From Actinomycetota bacterium (GTDB lineage: Bacteria; Actinomycetota; UBA4738): a stretch of DNA of 20,117 bases. Of the stretch, positions 1-9,269 are shown piece by piece. Each line of letters begins with the position of its first letter. Position 1 is the stretch's first letter. The stretch covers positions 1 through 20,117 of the forward strand of contig VAYC01000042.1 of NCBI GenBank assembly GCA_005885025.1, written 5' to 3'. Below the pieces are notes generated by a model that was not told the DNA's origin, searched no databases, and saw only the letters and a program-made list of their open reading frames with translations. The position numbers were made by a program, and so were the translations under genes.

Positions 1-366
1 GATCATGGCCGTCTCCAGGACCAGGAAGGCCACCATGTAGTACTTGACCTGCCGGTCGACCCGCCAAGACACGAGGATCGCCGCCGGCATGAGGAACGCG
101 GTCAGCAACACCATGACCAGGCTGATCCCGTCCACGCCCAGGATGTAGTTGAAGTTGAGGGAGGGAACCCAGGCCGCGCGTTCCACCAGCTGGAAGCCGG
201 GGGCGTTCGTCGAGTAGTTCGCGAGGACGCCGAGCGCGACGCCGAACGTGGTCACCGTGATCGCCAGAGCCCACCAGCGGTGAAGGTTCATCGCCCGCGC
301 CGGGACCACCAGAGCGATGATCGCTCCGGCCAGCGGGAGGAAGGTGACCGCTGTGAGCCAGGGCAT
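1..366 (-). CDS. nuoM: NADH-quinone oxidoreductase subunit M (N-terminal part, cut by window edge)
   Basis: Only the first 122 codons are inside the window; the gene runs off the left edge. The translation begins MPWLTAVTFLPLAGAIIALV and contains a predicted first helix, a second helix (WWALAITVTTFGVALGVLA) and the subunit M signature GVDGISLVMVLLTAFLMP near residues 78-95. NuoM is one of the three antiporter-like proton-pumping subunits in the membrane arm of complex I. The ATG at 366 shares one base with the nuoL stop codon (TGATG), which points to coupled translation. It is the thirteenth nuo gene in order, and nuoN would be expected further left. Confidence 0.93.
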   Translation of the reverse strand, partial: MPWLTAVTFLPLAGAIIALVVPARAMNLHRWWALAITVTTFGVALGVLANYSTNAPGFQLVERAAWVPSLNFNYILGVDGISLVMVLLTAFLMPAAILVSWRVDRQVKYYMVAFLVLETAMI

Positions 367-2234
367 CAGAACCTCACCGCCAGGTAGGCGAGGACGGCCG
401 CCGCCCCCAGAAGGATGGCATAGTTCCTGACAAGGCCCGTCTGGATCTTCCGGCCCGAGCGCGCCGCCGCCGAGACCAGGGTCCCGATCCCGTTCGACGC
501 GCCGTCGATCACCGGCTTGTCGATGACGTAGGCGGTGAATGCCGCGCCGAGCTTCGCCGGGCCGACGATGGCGCTGCTGTAGAAGTCGTTCACGTAGAAG
601 CCGCTCTGGAGCGCTCGCTTCCCGGCGGCGAACCGAATCCGCACCGCCATCCAGTCGATCCGGCCGGACAGGTAGACGAACCAGGCCAGGAGGATGCCGG
701 CCAGAGCGATCGCCACGGACACGATGGACAGCACGAGCTCGGAGGGCCCCGACACGGCCTCCTTCGTCCGGCCCAGGACCGGACTCAGGAACTTCGGCAG
801 CAGGCCGGTCGTGGCCGAAAGCCCGAGCACGCCAGCCGCAGCTGCCCCCACCGACAGGGCGACGAGGGCGGTCCGCATTCGCGTCGGCGGATCGTGGGGA
901 TGTCCGTCGTACCGTCGCTCGCCGAAGAACGTGAGGAACGTGCCCCGGCTCTGGTACACCGCGGTGAGGAGGGCCGCGAACAGGGCGATGTACCAGAGCC
1001 CGATGCGGCCGGACTGCCTGGCGGCCGCCACGACCTGGTCTTTGGCGAAGAAGCCCGACAGCGGCGGGATGCCGGCCATGGCCAGCCAGCCGATGACCCA
1101 CGTGGCGGCGGTGATCGGCATGACTCGCCGAAGCCCGCCCATCCTGGTCATGTCGGTCTCGTCATCCGGCAGGGCATGCATCACGCTGCCCGCTCCCAGG
1201 AACAGCAGCGCCTTGAAGAAGGCGTGCGCCACCAGGAGGAAGATCGCCGCCGAGTATGCGCCCATCCCCGCGCCGAAGAACATGAAACCGAGCTGGCTGA
1301 TGGTGGAATAGGCGAGCATCCGTTTGATGTCGTCCTGGCCGATCGCCGAGAACCCGGCGTAGATGGCCGTGACGATCCCCACGACGGCCACGATGGTCAG
1401 CGAGACGGCCGAGGCCTCGAAGATCTGATGCGACCGAACCACCAGGTACACGCCGGCCGTCACCATGGTGGCGGCGTGGATGAGGGCGGAGACGGGCGTG
1501 GGACCCTCCATGGCGTCGGGCAGCCAGACGTGCAACGGCAGCTGGGCCGACTTCCCCCCCGCGCCGGCGAACAGCAACAGCGCCATCACGGTGGCCGTCC
1601 CGTTCGGCAACCCGTGCGCGGCCGACAGGACGGGGCCGAAGTCGAGCGAGCCGAACCGGTGCCAGATGAAGATGATGCCGATCAGCAGGGCCGAGTCCCC
1701 GATCCGGGTGGTGATGAAGGCCTTCTTGGCGGCATCGGCGGCGACCTTGCGTTCGAACCAGAACCCGATCAGCAGGTAGGAGCAGAGGCCCACGCCCTCC
1801 CACCCCACGTACAGCAGGAGGTAGTTGTCGGCCAATACCAGGATCAGCATGAAGAAGACGAACAGGTTCATGTAGCCGAAGAACCGGCTGTAGCGAGGGT
1901 CGTTCCGCATGTAGTCGATCGCGTAGAGATGGATCAGCGCGCCCACTCCAGTCACCGTGAGCGCCATCACCGCGGAGAGTGGGTCCACGCGGAACGTCAC
2001 GCTCACGTGGAAGTTGCCGACGGCGATCCAGTCGAACAACGTGTGATGGAGCAGTCGCTGCCCCACCGGCTTCGACGCCAGGTCGGCGAACGTCGCCACG
2101 GCGACGCCGAACGCCGCTGCCACGGTCGCCGACCCGAACCAGCCCGCAGCCGCTCCCTTCCACCGCCGGCCGGTGAGCAGCAGGATCGCCGCGCCGGCCA
2201 GGGGGAGGGCAGGGATCACCGGGGCCAGGGTCAC
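366..2234 (-). CDS. nuoL: NADH-quinone oxidoreductase subunit L
   Basis: This 622-residue polytopic membrane protein is the distal proton-pumping subunit of complex I. Visible family motifs are the N-terminal RVDPLSAVMALTVTGVGALI stretch, YVGWEGVGLCSYLLIGFW with the conserved acidic residue of the antiporter fold (about residues 143-160), and DAMEGPTPVSALIHAATMVTAG with the conserved HAATMV segment (about 240-262). The length agrees with full NuoL, including the C-terminal portion with the lateral helix. The start is GTG at 2234, four bases after the nuoK stop, with an AGGGG ribosome-binding sequence overlapping that stop. It ends in a TGATG junction with nuoM. Nothing appears broken. Confidence 0.96.
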   Translation of the reverse strand: MTLAPVIPALPLAGAAILLLTGRRWKGAAAGWFGSATVAAAFGVAVATFADLASKPVGQRLLHHTLFDWIAVGNFHVSVTFRVDPLSAVMALTVTGVGALIHLYAIDYMRNDPRYSRFFGYMNLFVFFMLILVLADNYLLLYVGWEGVGLCSYLLIGFWFERKVAADAAKKAFITTRIGDSALLIGIIFIWHRFGSLDFGPVLSAAHGLPNGTATVMALLLFAGAGGKSAQLPLHVWLPDAMEGPTPVSALIHAATMVTAGVYLVVRSHQIFEASAVSLTIVAVVGIVTAIYAGFSAIGQDDIKRMLAYSTISQLGFMFFGAGMGAYSAAIFLLVAHAFFKALLFLGAGSVMHALPDDETDMTRMGGLRRVMPITAATWVIGWLAMAGIPPLSGFFAKDQVVAAARQSGRIGLWYIALFAALLTAVYQSRGTFLTFFGERRYDGHPHDPPTRMRTALVALSVGAAAAGVLGLSATTGLLPKFLSPVLGRTKEAVSGPSELVLSIVSVAIALAGILLAWFVYLSGRIDWMAVRIRFAAGKRALQSGFYVNDFYSSAIVGPAKLGAAFTAYVIDKPVIDGASNGIGTLVSAAARSGRKIQTGLVRNYAILLGAAAVLAYLAVRF

Positions 2235-2238
2235 GTGG

Positions 2239-2540
2239 TCACCCCTTCAGCAGGTTGGCGTCGTCGACGTCCGCGCTTCGCCGCTTCCGGTACAGCGACA
2301 CGATGATGGCCAGGCCGACGACCACCTCGGCCGCCGCCACCACCATCGAGAAGAACGCCAGCACCTGCCCTGTCAGGTTCCCCTGCTCCCGGGAGAAGGC
2401 AACCAGCGCGAGGTTTACCGCGTTGAGCTGGAGCTCGATCGACATGAAGATGATCAGCGCGTTGCGCCGCACCAACACCCCGATCGTCCCGATCGTGAAC
2501 AGCAGGGCCGAGACCAGCAGGAAGTAGGAGATCGGGGTCC

Positions 2541-2544
<4 letters not shown>
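2239..2544 (-). CDS. nuoK: NADH-quinone oxidoreductase subunit K
   Basis: A 101-residue protein with three predicted helices, the usual size of NuoK. The reading frame stays open upstream to 2835, but the true start is the GTG at 2544 that overlaps the nuoJ stop as GTGA; from there it reads MRTPISYFLLVSALLFTIGT. Both membrane-embedded glutamates of the family are visible, in FMSIELQLNAVNL and in AAAEVVVGLAI. They form part of the proton path between NuoJ/NuoA and the antiporter subunits. It lies between nuoJ and nuoL in canonical order. Confidence 0.95.
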
Positions 2545-3110
<566 letters not shown>

Positions 3111-3113
3111 GCG

Positions 3114-3616
3114 CTATCTCCCCTGCTCCGTGCCGGGCGCCGTCCCGAGCGGCGGGGGCGGCTCGAGGAGCTGCCACTTTTCGAGGATGGCGTCCTCTCG
3201 GGTCTCGAAGGCCAGCTCGTAGTTGTTGGTGAGCGTGAGTGCGCGTGTGGGACAGGCCTCGACGCACAGCCCGCACATGATGCAGCGCAGGTAGTTGATC
3301 TGATAGACCTTCGCGTAGCGCTCCCCCGCCGAAACCCGGTTCTCCTCGGTGTTGTCGGCGCCCTCGACGTAGATAGCGTCCGCTGGACAGGCCCACGCGC
3401 ACAGCTCGCAGCCGATGCACTTCTCGAGGTCGTTGGCGTGGCGATTGAGCAGCGAGGGAACAGCTGCGGGATCTCCTTGGGGTATTGCTTGGTGACGTCG
3501 CGCCGGAAGATCTGCCGGAAGGTAACCGAGAACCCCTGGGCCACGCTGACCAGCCCGCTCACCACGGAGCCGATGAGACCGGTTCGCTCCCGGAGCATCC
3601 GCGGCCGGTCGCTCAC
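3114..3616 (-). pseudogene. nuoI: NADH-quinone oxidoreductase subunit I, frameshifted (two [4Fe-4S] ferredoxin-like)
   Basis: NuoI carries clusters N6a and N6b in the peripheral arm of complex I. The gene is in two frames. From the GTG at 3616 (GTGA overlap with nuoH) one frame reads 55 residues, ending KEIPQLFPR at 3452. The rest is in the -1 frame from 3452, LLNRHANDLEKC onward, ending TAG at 3114-3116. That second part has both ligand motifs, CIGCELCAWACP and CIMCGLCVEACP. In the family, PRFHGRHxLNRH is strongly conserved; here PR is joined directly to LLNRH, so FHGRH is absent, which fits loss of about 16 nt near 3450-3453. All other residues look normal, so this is either a recent mutation or a sequencing/assembly error. 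Left unshifted, the first frame continues to 3083. Confidence 0.88.
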
Positions 3617-4794
3617 GGCGTGCCTCTCGATCGGCTTACGGACACCCCTCGGGGCGGTCCGGTGAAGAGCGGCCATAGCAGGGCCAGGATCGCCACCGTG
3701 CCGGCCCCGATAATGATGGCCGCCCGGGCGTTGCTGTAGACCTTGGGCAGCTCGACGGCCGCCGCTGTCACCAGGATCCACAACAAGCCCGCGGGGATCA
3801 GGAACTTCCACCCGAAGGCCATCAATCGGTCGTAGCGGAATCGGGGGAGCGTGGCCCGCACCCACACCAGCACGTAGATGACGACGAACAGCTTGACGAG
3901 GAACCACAACAGCGGCCACAGCCACGCGACGACGTCGAACTGCGGACCGTGCCATCCGCCAAGGAACAACGTCACGCCGACGGCCGAGACCGTGATCGTG
4001 TGCATGTACTCGGCGAGGTAGAACATGGCGAACTTGATCCCGCTGTATTCGGTGTGATACCCGGCGACCAGTTCCGTTTCCGCCTCGGGGAGATCGAAGG
4101 GCGGTCGGTTCGTCTCGGCCAGGGCAGCCGTCATGTAGATCAGGAACGCCGGGAACTGGAGGAACAGGTTCCACTTCGGGAGCCAGCCCAGCCCCGTAAC
4201 GTGGAAATGCCGGCCCTGGACGGCGACGATCCGACTCATGGTGAGCGTCCCGCTGTACAGCAGCACGGCAACCAGACCCAGGCTCATACCGACCTCGTAG
4301 GAGATCATCTGGGCGCTCGAGCGAATGGCTCCGAGCAGCGGGTAGTTGGATCCACTGGACCATCCGGCCAGCACGACCCCATAGACGGCCAGGGAGCTCA
4401 TCGCCAGGACCCACAGGATCCCCACGTTCAGATCGGTGATCTGGAACGGGACCCGGCGGTGGAACAGGGTCACACCCGTGCCGAACGGGATCACCGCGAA
4501 GGCCAGCATGGCCGGCACCATCGAGGCCAATGGGGCGACGAGATAGACGGGGCGGTCCGCCGTGACCGGCGTGATCCCCTCCTTGAAGAAGAGCTTGATG
4601 CCGTCGGCCAGCGTGATGAGGATCCCGGCCGGCCCGGCCCGGTTCGGCCCCACCCGCAACTGCATGTCGGCGACGACCTTGCGCTCGATCCAGATCACCA
4701 GCATCACCGAGACCAGCAATCCCGCGAAGATCACCACGACCCTGCCCGCCAGGAGGGCCCACGCCACCCAGTCGATGGCGGCCACGAGGGTCAC
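3613..4794 (-). CDS. nuoH: NADH-quinone oxidoreductase subunit H
   Basis: A 393-residue membrane subunit that joins the peripheral and membrane arms and lines the quinone chamber. Family motifs are clear: WIERKVVADMQLRVGPNRAG near the N-terminus, DGIKLFFKEGITP, and the conserved ETNRPPFDLPEAETELVAGY with the following HTEYSGIKFAMFYLAEY loop that contacts the quinone site. The reading frame is open upstream to 4902, but the supported start is the GTG at 4794 that overlaps the nuoG stop as GTGA and gives MTLVAAIDWVAW. The stop overlaps the nuoI GTG start in the same way. About eight or nine helices are predicted, as expected. Confidence 0.95.
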   Translation of the reverse strand: MTLVAAIDWVAWALLAGRVVVIFAGLLVSVMLVIWIERKVVADMQLRVGPNRAGPAGILITLADGIKLFFKEGITPVTADRPVYLVAPLASMVPAMLAFAVIPFGTGVTLFHRRVPFQITDLNVGILWVLAMSSLAVYGVVLAGWSSGSNYPLLGAIRSSAQMISYEVGMSLGLVAVLLYSGTLTMSRIVAVQGRHFHVTGLGWLPKWNLFLQFPAFLIYMTAALAETNRPPFDLPEAETELVAGYHTEYSGIKFAMFYLAEYMHTITVSAVGVTLFLGGWHGPQFDVVAWLWPLLWFLVKLFVVIYVLVWVRATLPRFRYDRLMAFGWKFLIPAGLLWILVTAAAVELPKVYSNARAAIIIGAGTVAILALLWPLFTGPPRGVSVSRSRGTP

Positions 4795-7244
4795 GCGCTC
4801 ACCTCCGCGGCGACGGGCTCGATGATGGCTGCCGTGGTGAGGCTCCCGGATAGGAGGGTGTTGGCGGCGAGCCCGGGCTGGTTCCAAGGGACGAAGGCGC
4901 AACCCTGCGCGATGCCGTCGGTTACCCGCGCCGGCAACTGGGCCTGTCCGGCGGCGGTCTTCAGCCGCACGGCCTGACCGTCGGAGACCCCGAGCCGCTC
5001 GGCGTCCGCGGGGTGAACCTCCACGAACGGCTGCTCCTCCAGAGCCTCCTTGAGGAGGTGCGCCCCAGCCGACAGCTTCCCTTCATCGACGAGCAGCTGA
5101 TAGGAGAAAAGGATCAGTTGGTTGCCGTTGGGCGGCTGTTCGGGGTGCGGGGTCCCCCCCGCTCCGCTCGACTCCTTCTGTTGGTCGCCCTCATCCCGGC
5201 GCTTCGGAGGACCCCCCCGCACCCCGAGCGCCGCCGGTTGGAGGAGCTCGCCCATTTCCTCGTGCAGGTCGTCGAGCGAGTGGAAGCCCATGTCGGCGCC
5301 GGCGACCTCGGACAACTCCTGGAAGATCTCCCACTCGCTGCGGGCGAGACCCAGTGGAGGGCGGACGGGGCGGAGGCGCTGCGCACGCCCCTCCCAATCC
5401 GTGTAGTGCCCGTCCTTCTCCAGATAGGGAGCGGCGGGAAGCATGGCGTCGGCGTAGCTGGCCATGGCGTCTGAGGAGATGTCGACCACCACCTTGTACG
5501 GGGCGTTCTCCAGGGCCCGCCGAGCCAGCGCGGCATCGGGGAAGTCCCGGAGCGGATCGGTCCCCACCAGGAACAGGACGTCGATCTCTCGAGCGGCCGC
5601 CGCCGCGAGGATCTCAGCGGTGTTCCGGCCGGGCTCGGTAGGAACGTTGGTCCACGCGGTGGCAGCCCGTTCGGGATCGTCCTCCGTCACCCCGCGTCCA
5701 CCCGGAAGGAGCGCCGGGTGAAGGCCCGCCCGCAGCGCGCCGCGGTCGTTGGCCCGGCGGCACAGCAGCGAGAACTTCGCGCCGGCCTGGGCTGCCAGCG
5801 AGTTCGCGGTCGAAATGGCATCAGGACTCCCCAGCAGTCTCGGTCCCGCAAGCACAACAGCCGCACCGCCTGCCTCCAACAGGGCAAGCGTCTCGAAACC
5901 ACCCTGGGTTCGGACGCGCATCTTGCCGGCCATCCTCTGGAGCGGCACCGCCTCTTCGCCGGGGCGGCACAGGATGTGCTCGGCCACGTCCCACAAACGC
6001 GTCCGCCGAGGGTGGATCACGAAGACCTTCGCGCCGCGGCGGGCGGCCTTGCGGATGCGGAGGTGGAGGATCGGGAGCTCGTTCTCGGCGTCCAAGCCCA
6101 CCACGAGGATCGCCTTTGCCTGTTCGAGATCTCGGTACGTGACCGTCGACCCCCCGGCCATGGCCGCCTCGGCCGGGACGGTGTCCGGACTGCCTGCGAA
6201 CGGCCGGTAGTCGACGTCGTTCGTGTTGAAGACGGTCCGCGCGAGCTTCGACAGGGCGAAGGCGTCTTCGTCGGACAGCCGCCCGCCGGCCAGGACCGCG
6301 ACCCTCCGATCACCGCACCATCCCGCGATGGCGGCCAAGGCCTCCGAGAAGGACACCGGCTCCAGGCCTCGTTCGCGAAGCAGCGGCGTGGTCAGCCGGT
6401 TGGGCTGATCCGGGAAGGAGAACGCGAAGCGTCCCTTGTCGCATAGCCACGCGTCGTTGACGTCCTGGTTGTCCCGCGCCAGGTGTCGGACCACTTCGCC
6501 TCGGCGAAGGTCCACCCGCAGGTTGCATCCACACGCGCAGTGCGGGCAGATCGAGTCGCCGGTCGCGAGGTCGAACGGTCGGGCCGCGAACCGGTAGGTC
6601 CGGGCGGTGAGCGCCCCGACTGGACAGATCTGGATCGTGTTCCCGGAGAACGGCGAACGGAAATCCTCACCCGGTGCGATCGACACCTGCTCGGCCGCTC
6701 CCCGGTCGAACAGCTCGATGAAGCGGTCCCCCGAGATCTGGTCGCAGAACCGGGTGCACCGGGCGCACAGCACGCACCGCTCGCGGTCCAGAGCCACCAG
6801 CGGCGAGAGCGGCAACGGCTTCCGATAGGTACGCTTCGCTTCGACGTAGCGCGACTCCCCCGGGCCGAACGCCAGCGCTTGGTCCTGCAGCGGACACTCC
6901 CCGCCCCGGTCGCACACCGGGCAGTCCAGCGGATGGTTGATCAGCAGGAACTCCAGGACCGATGTCTGGGCCTTCTTCACCTCGTCATCCGTGAACTGCG
7001 AGAAGACCACCATGCCGTCGCCCACCGGCGTCGAGCAGGAGGTCATGAGTTTGCGCTGGCCCTCGACTTTCACGTAACACTGCCGGCACGCCGCCACCGG
7101 ATCCAGCAATGGGTGATCACAGAACCTGGGGATCTCGATGCCGAGCTCCTCCGCGGCCCTGATGATCAGCGTGCCCTTCGGGACCGTGACCTCCTTCCCG
7201 TCGATGGTCAGCGTCACGAGCCCCTCGCCGTTCGCGTCGCTCAT
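4791..7244 (-). CDS. nuoG: NADH-quinone oxidoreductase subunit G
   Basis: An 817-residue peripheral subunit that passes electrons from NuoF towards NuoI. Cluster ligands can be placed: [2Fe-2S] N1b at C42, C53, C56 and C70; N5 at H104, C108, C111 and C117; N4 around C157, C160, C163 and C207; and an N7-type set C233, C236, C240 and C268 with the CX2CX3CX27C spacing, so the off-path N7 cluster is retained. The remainder is the molybdopterin-oxidoreductase-like fold that has lost its catalytic role in complex I. Residues about 672-702 form a charged, low-complexity linker (KRRDEGDQQKESS) before the C-terminal beta domain. The ATG at 7244 overlaps the nuoF stop (ATGA). Confidence 0.95.
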   Translation of the reverse strand: MSDANGEGLVTLTIDGKEVTVPKGTLIIRAAEELGIEIPRFCDHPLLDPVAACRQCYVKVEGQRKLMTSCSTPVGDGMVVFSQFTDDEVKKAQTSVLEFLLINHPLDCPVCDRGGECPLQDQALAFGPGESRYVEAKRTYRKPLPLSPLVALDRERCVLCARCTRFCDQISGDRFIELFDRGAAEQVSIAPGEDFRSPFSGNTIQICPVGALTARTYRFAARPFDLATGDSICPHCACGCNLRVDLRRGEVVRHLARDNQDVNDAWLCDKGRFAFSFPDQPNRLTTPLLRERGLEPVSFSEALAAIAGWCGDRRVAVLAGGRLSDEDAFALSKLARTVFNTNDVDYRPFAGSPDTVPAEAAMAGGSTVTYRDLEQAKAILVVGLDAENELPILHLRIRKAARRGAKVFVIHPRRTRLWDVAEHILCRPGEEAVPLQRMAGKMRVRTQGGFETLALLEAGGAAVVLAGPRLLGSPDAISTANSLAAQAGAKFSLLCRRANDRGALRAGLHPALLPGGRGVTEDDPERAATAWTNVPTEPGRNTAEILAAAAAREIDVLFLVGTDPLRDFPDAALARRALENAPYKVVVDISSDAMASYADAMLPAAPYLEKDGHYTDWEGRAQRLRPVRPPLGLARSEWEIFQELSEVAGADMGFHSLDDLHEEMGELLQPAALGVRGGPPKRRDEGDQQKESSGAGGTPHPEQPPNGNQLILFSYQLLVDEGKLSAGAHLLKEALEEQPFVEVHPADAERLGVSDGQAVRLKTAAGQAQLPARVTDGIAQGCAFVPWNQPGLAANTLLSGSLTTAAIIEPVAAEVSA

Positions 7245-8620
7245 CCCAGCACCTCGCCGAGCTCGATCTCAGTTCCCTCGGGCAGCACCTGGGCGAGCGT
7301 GCCGCGCGTGCCGCCGCTGCGGGCGCTGGCAGCCTCGAGCCGCGGGCTTGCTTCGCGAAGCGGACAACGGCCCAGTCGCACGTGCTCCTCGTACTCGTCG
7401 CGGAAGTACTTGATGGAGGAGTCGATGGGCGAGACGGCACCGTCGGCAAGGGCGCAGAACGACTTGAACAGCATGTTCTGGCCCACGTCCTGCATGAGGT
7501 CGATGTCCTCCATCCGGCCGCGGCCGTGCTCCATCCGGCGCAGGACTCGCGTCATCCACCACGTCCCTTCGCGGCAGGGCGTGCACTTCCCGCAGGACTC
7601 GTGGGCGTAGAACTGCGTGAACCGGAGGACGGCGTCGACGACGCAGTCGGTCTCGTCGAGCACGATCATGGCCTTCGTCCCGAGCAGCGACCCGGCCGCC
7701 TGGACCTCGTCGAACCCCATCTGCACGTCGAGGTGGTCTGGAGTGAGGAAGGGCGTGGACGAACCTCCCGGCGTGAAGGCCTTCAGCCGCTTGCCATCCC
7801 GGATCCCACCCGCGTATCCCTCGATGAGCTCGCGGGCGGTGGTCCCCATGGGCGCCTCGTAGTTGCCCGGCCGGTTCACCTTGCCGCTGATCGAGAAGAT
7901 GCCGGACCCGGTCGACTTCCCCACCCCGATCGACGCGTACCACTGATGCCCTCGGTCGATGATGTGGGGGACGTTGGACAGCGTCTCGACGTTGTTGATC
8001 ACCGTCGGCGAGCGGTACAGGCCCTCGACGGCGGGAAACGGCGGGCGCAGGCGCGGCTGCCCCCGGTAGCCCTCCAGGGATTCCAAGAGTGCCGTCTCCT
8101 CGCCGCAGATGTACGCCCCCGCCCCCCGGTGCAGGACCACGTCGAGGTCGAAGCCGCTTCCCAGGATGTCCTTGCCGACGTAGCCGCGGTCGTAGGCCTC
8201 GGCGATGGCTCGCTCCAGCACCGTGCCCGGCCAGACGAACTCGCCCCGGCAGTACACGAAGGCCGTCTGACACCGGACGGCGTAGGCGCAGATGATCGTC
8301 CCTTCGATGAGCTGGTGTGGGTCGCGTTCGACCAGCTCGCGGTTGTTGAAGGTTCCGGGCTCGCTCTCATCGAAGTTCACGACCACGTAGACGGGCTTGC
8401 CCGTGTCCTGAGGGATGAACGACCACTTCGTTCCGGTGGGGAATCCCGCTCCGCCTCGACCCCGCAGTCCGGAGGATTTGACCTCCTCGATCACGGCGCT
8501 CGGATCCATGGACAGCGCCTTGCGAAGCCCCCGGTAGCCGCCGGTGCGTTCGTAGCCGTCGATCGTCGTCGCCTCCGGATCGCCCCACCGGGCGGTGAGC
8601 ACCGGCTCGAACTCAGCCAC
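7241..8620 (-). CDS. nuoF: NADH-quinone oxidoreductase subunit F (NADH- and FMN-binding)
   Basis: The NADH-oxidising subunit, 459 residues from the chosen start. The FMN/NADH-binding loop GRGGAGFPTGTKW (about 54-66), NFDESEPGTFNNRE and the GAGAYICGEETALLESLEG segment are all present. The N3 [4Fe-4S] ligands are C343, C346 and C349 (ESCGKCTPCREG) plus C389 (FKSFCALADG). I chose the GTG at 8620 because AGGGAG lies nine bases before it and it overlaps the nuoE end by eight bases. A GTG at 8638 is also in frame, adding six residues, but has no evident ribosome-binding site. The C-terminal tail after residue about 425 is a variable Ala/Arg-rich extension. Confidence 0.95.
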   Translation of the reverse strand: MAEFEPVLTARWGDPEATTIDGYERTGGYRGLRKALSMDPSAVIEEVKSSGLRGRGGAGFPTGTKWSFIPQDTGKPVYVVVNFDESEPGTFNNRELVERDPHQLIEGTIICAYAVRCQTAFVYCRGEFVWPGTVLERAIAEAYDRGYVGKDILGSGFDLDVVLHRGAGAYICGEETALLESLEGYRGQPRLRPPFPAVEGLYRSPTVINNVETLSNVPHIIDRGHQWYASIGVGKSTGSGIFSISGKVNRPGNYEAPMGTTARELIEGYAGGIRDGKRLKAFTPGGSSTPFLTPDHLDVQMGFDEVQAAGSLLGTKAMIVLDETDCVVDAVLRFTQFYAHESCGKCTPCREGTWWMTRVLRRMEHGRGRMEDIDLMQDVGQNMLFKSFCALADGAVSPIDSSIKYFRDEYEEHVRLGRCPLREASPRLEAASARSGGTRGTLAQVLPEGTEIELGEVLG

Positions 8621-9269
8621 GGCCGTCCGCTCCCTCACGAAGGCCCGCCAGGGTCCGCGAGATCTCCTTCAACTCCCCCGGCACGCCTCCACGGGAGGCC
8701 TCGGGCGCGTTGCCGGCGCGGATCGATTCGATCATCCGGTCGAGCGCCTCCTCGGTGACCCGGTCGAAGAAGAGGTAGTTCACCGCCACCACTGGGGCCT
8801 GGTCGCAGGCGGCGAGGCACTCCTCCTCCTCCAGCGTGAACATGCCGTCGTCGCTGATGTGCTCGGCCTGTTCGCCGAGCAGCTCCTTGGCCCGCTCGTA
8901 CAGGCGCCGGCCTCCGAGCAGGGCGCAGGAAGGATTGGTGCAGATCGAGATGACGAACCGGCCGCAGGGATGCAGCTTCAGCATCGTGTAGAAGGTGCCC
9001 ACGGCCTCGACCTCGGCCGTGGTGAGGCCCAGGATGCTCGCCACCTCCCGCATCCCCTGTCGCGGGACCCATCCCACTTCGGACTGCACGAGGTACAGCA
9101 GCGGCACGAGGGCCGAACGACGCGTCGGGTAGCGCGCGATCACGCGTTCGGCGAGCGCTCGAGCCTCCTCCGACAGCACGGGGCCCTCGACGTCGGCCGG
9201 CACGATCCGAAGTTGGGCGGGCTGGCCCGTCTGCCACACCGGCACCTCCAGGCGGCCGGCTTCCGTCAT
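8613..9269 (-). CDS. nuoE: NADH-quinone oxidoreductase subunit E ([2Fe-2S] thioredoxin-like)
   Basis: A 218-residue partner of NuoF in the NADH dehydrogenase module. It binds the N1a [2Fe-2S] cluster in a thioredoxin-like domain; the four ligands are visible as C110 and C115 (CTNPSC) and C151 and C155 (CLAAC). The N-terminal helical segment with GWVPRQGMREVASILGL, then VEAVGTFYTMLKLHPCG, is typical. The frame is open upstream, but the ATG at 9269 overlaps the nuoD stop as ATGA and gives MTEAGRLEVPVW, so that start is used. There is a longer than usual C-terminal tail (GVPGELKEISRTLAGLREG). Confidence 0.95.
   Translation of the reverse strand: MTEAGRLEVPVWQTGQPAQLRIVPADVEGPVLSEEARALAERVIARYPTRRSALVPLLYLVQSEVGWVPRQGMREVASILGLTTAEVEAVGTFYTMLKLHPCGRFVISICTNPSCALLGGRRLYERAKELLGEQAEHISDDGMFTLEEEECLAACDQAPVVAVNYLFFDRVTEEALDRMIESIRAGNAPEASRGGVPGELKEISRTLAGLREGADGRG

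Noticed and set aside
894..2306. A 470-codon open frame on the plus strand, antisense to nuoL
   Set aside because: Low-complexity, charge-rich translation with no recognisable fold; it is the shadow of nuoL codon bias.
3440..3470. Programmed -1 ribosomal frameshift in nuoI
   Set aside because: The junction has no slippery heptamer, and the conserved FHGRH residues are missing as well, which a programmed shift would not explain. A deletion or sequence error fits better.
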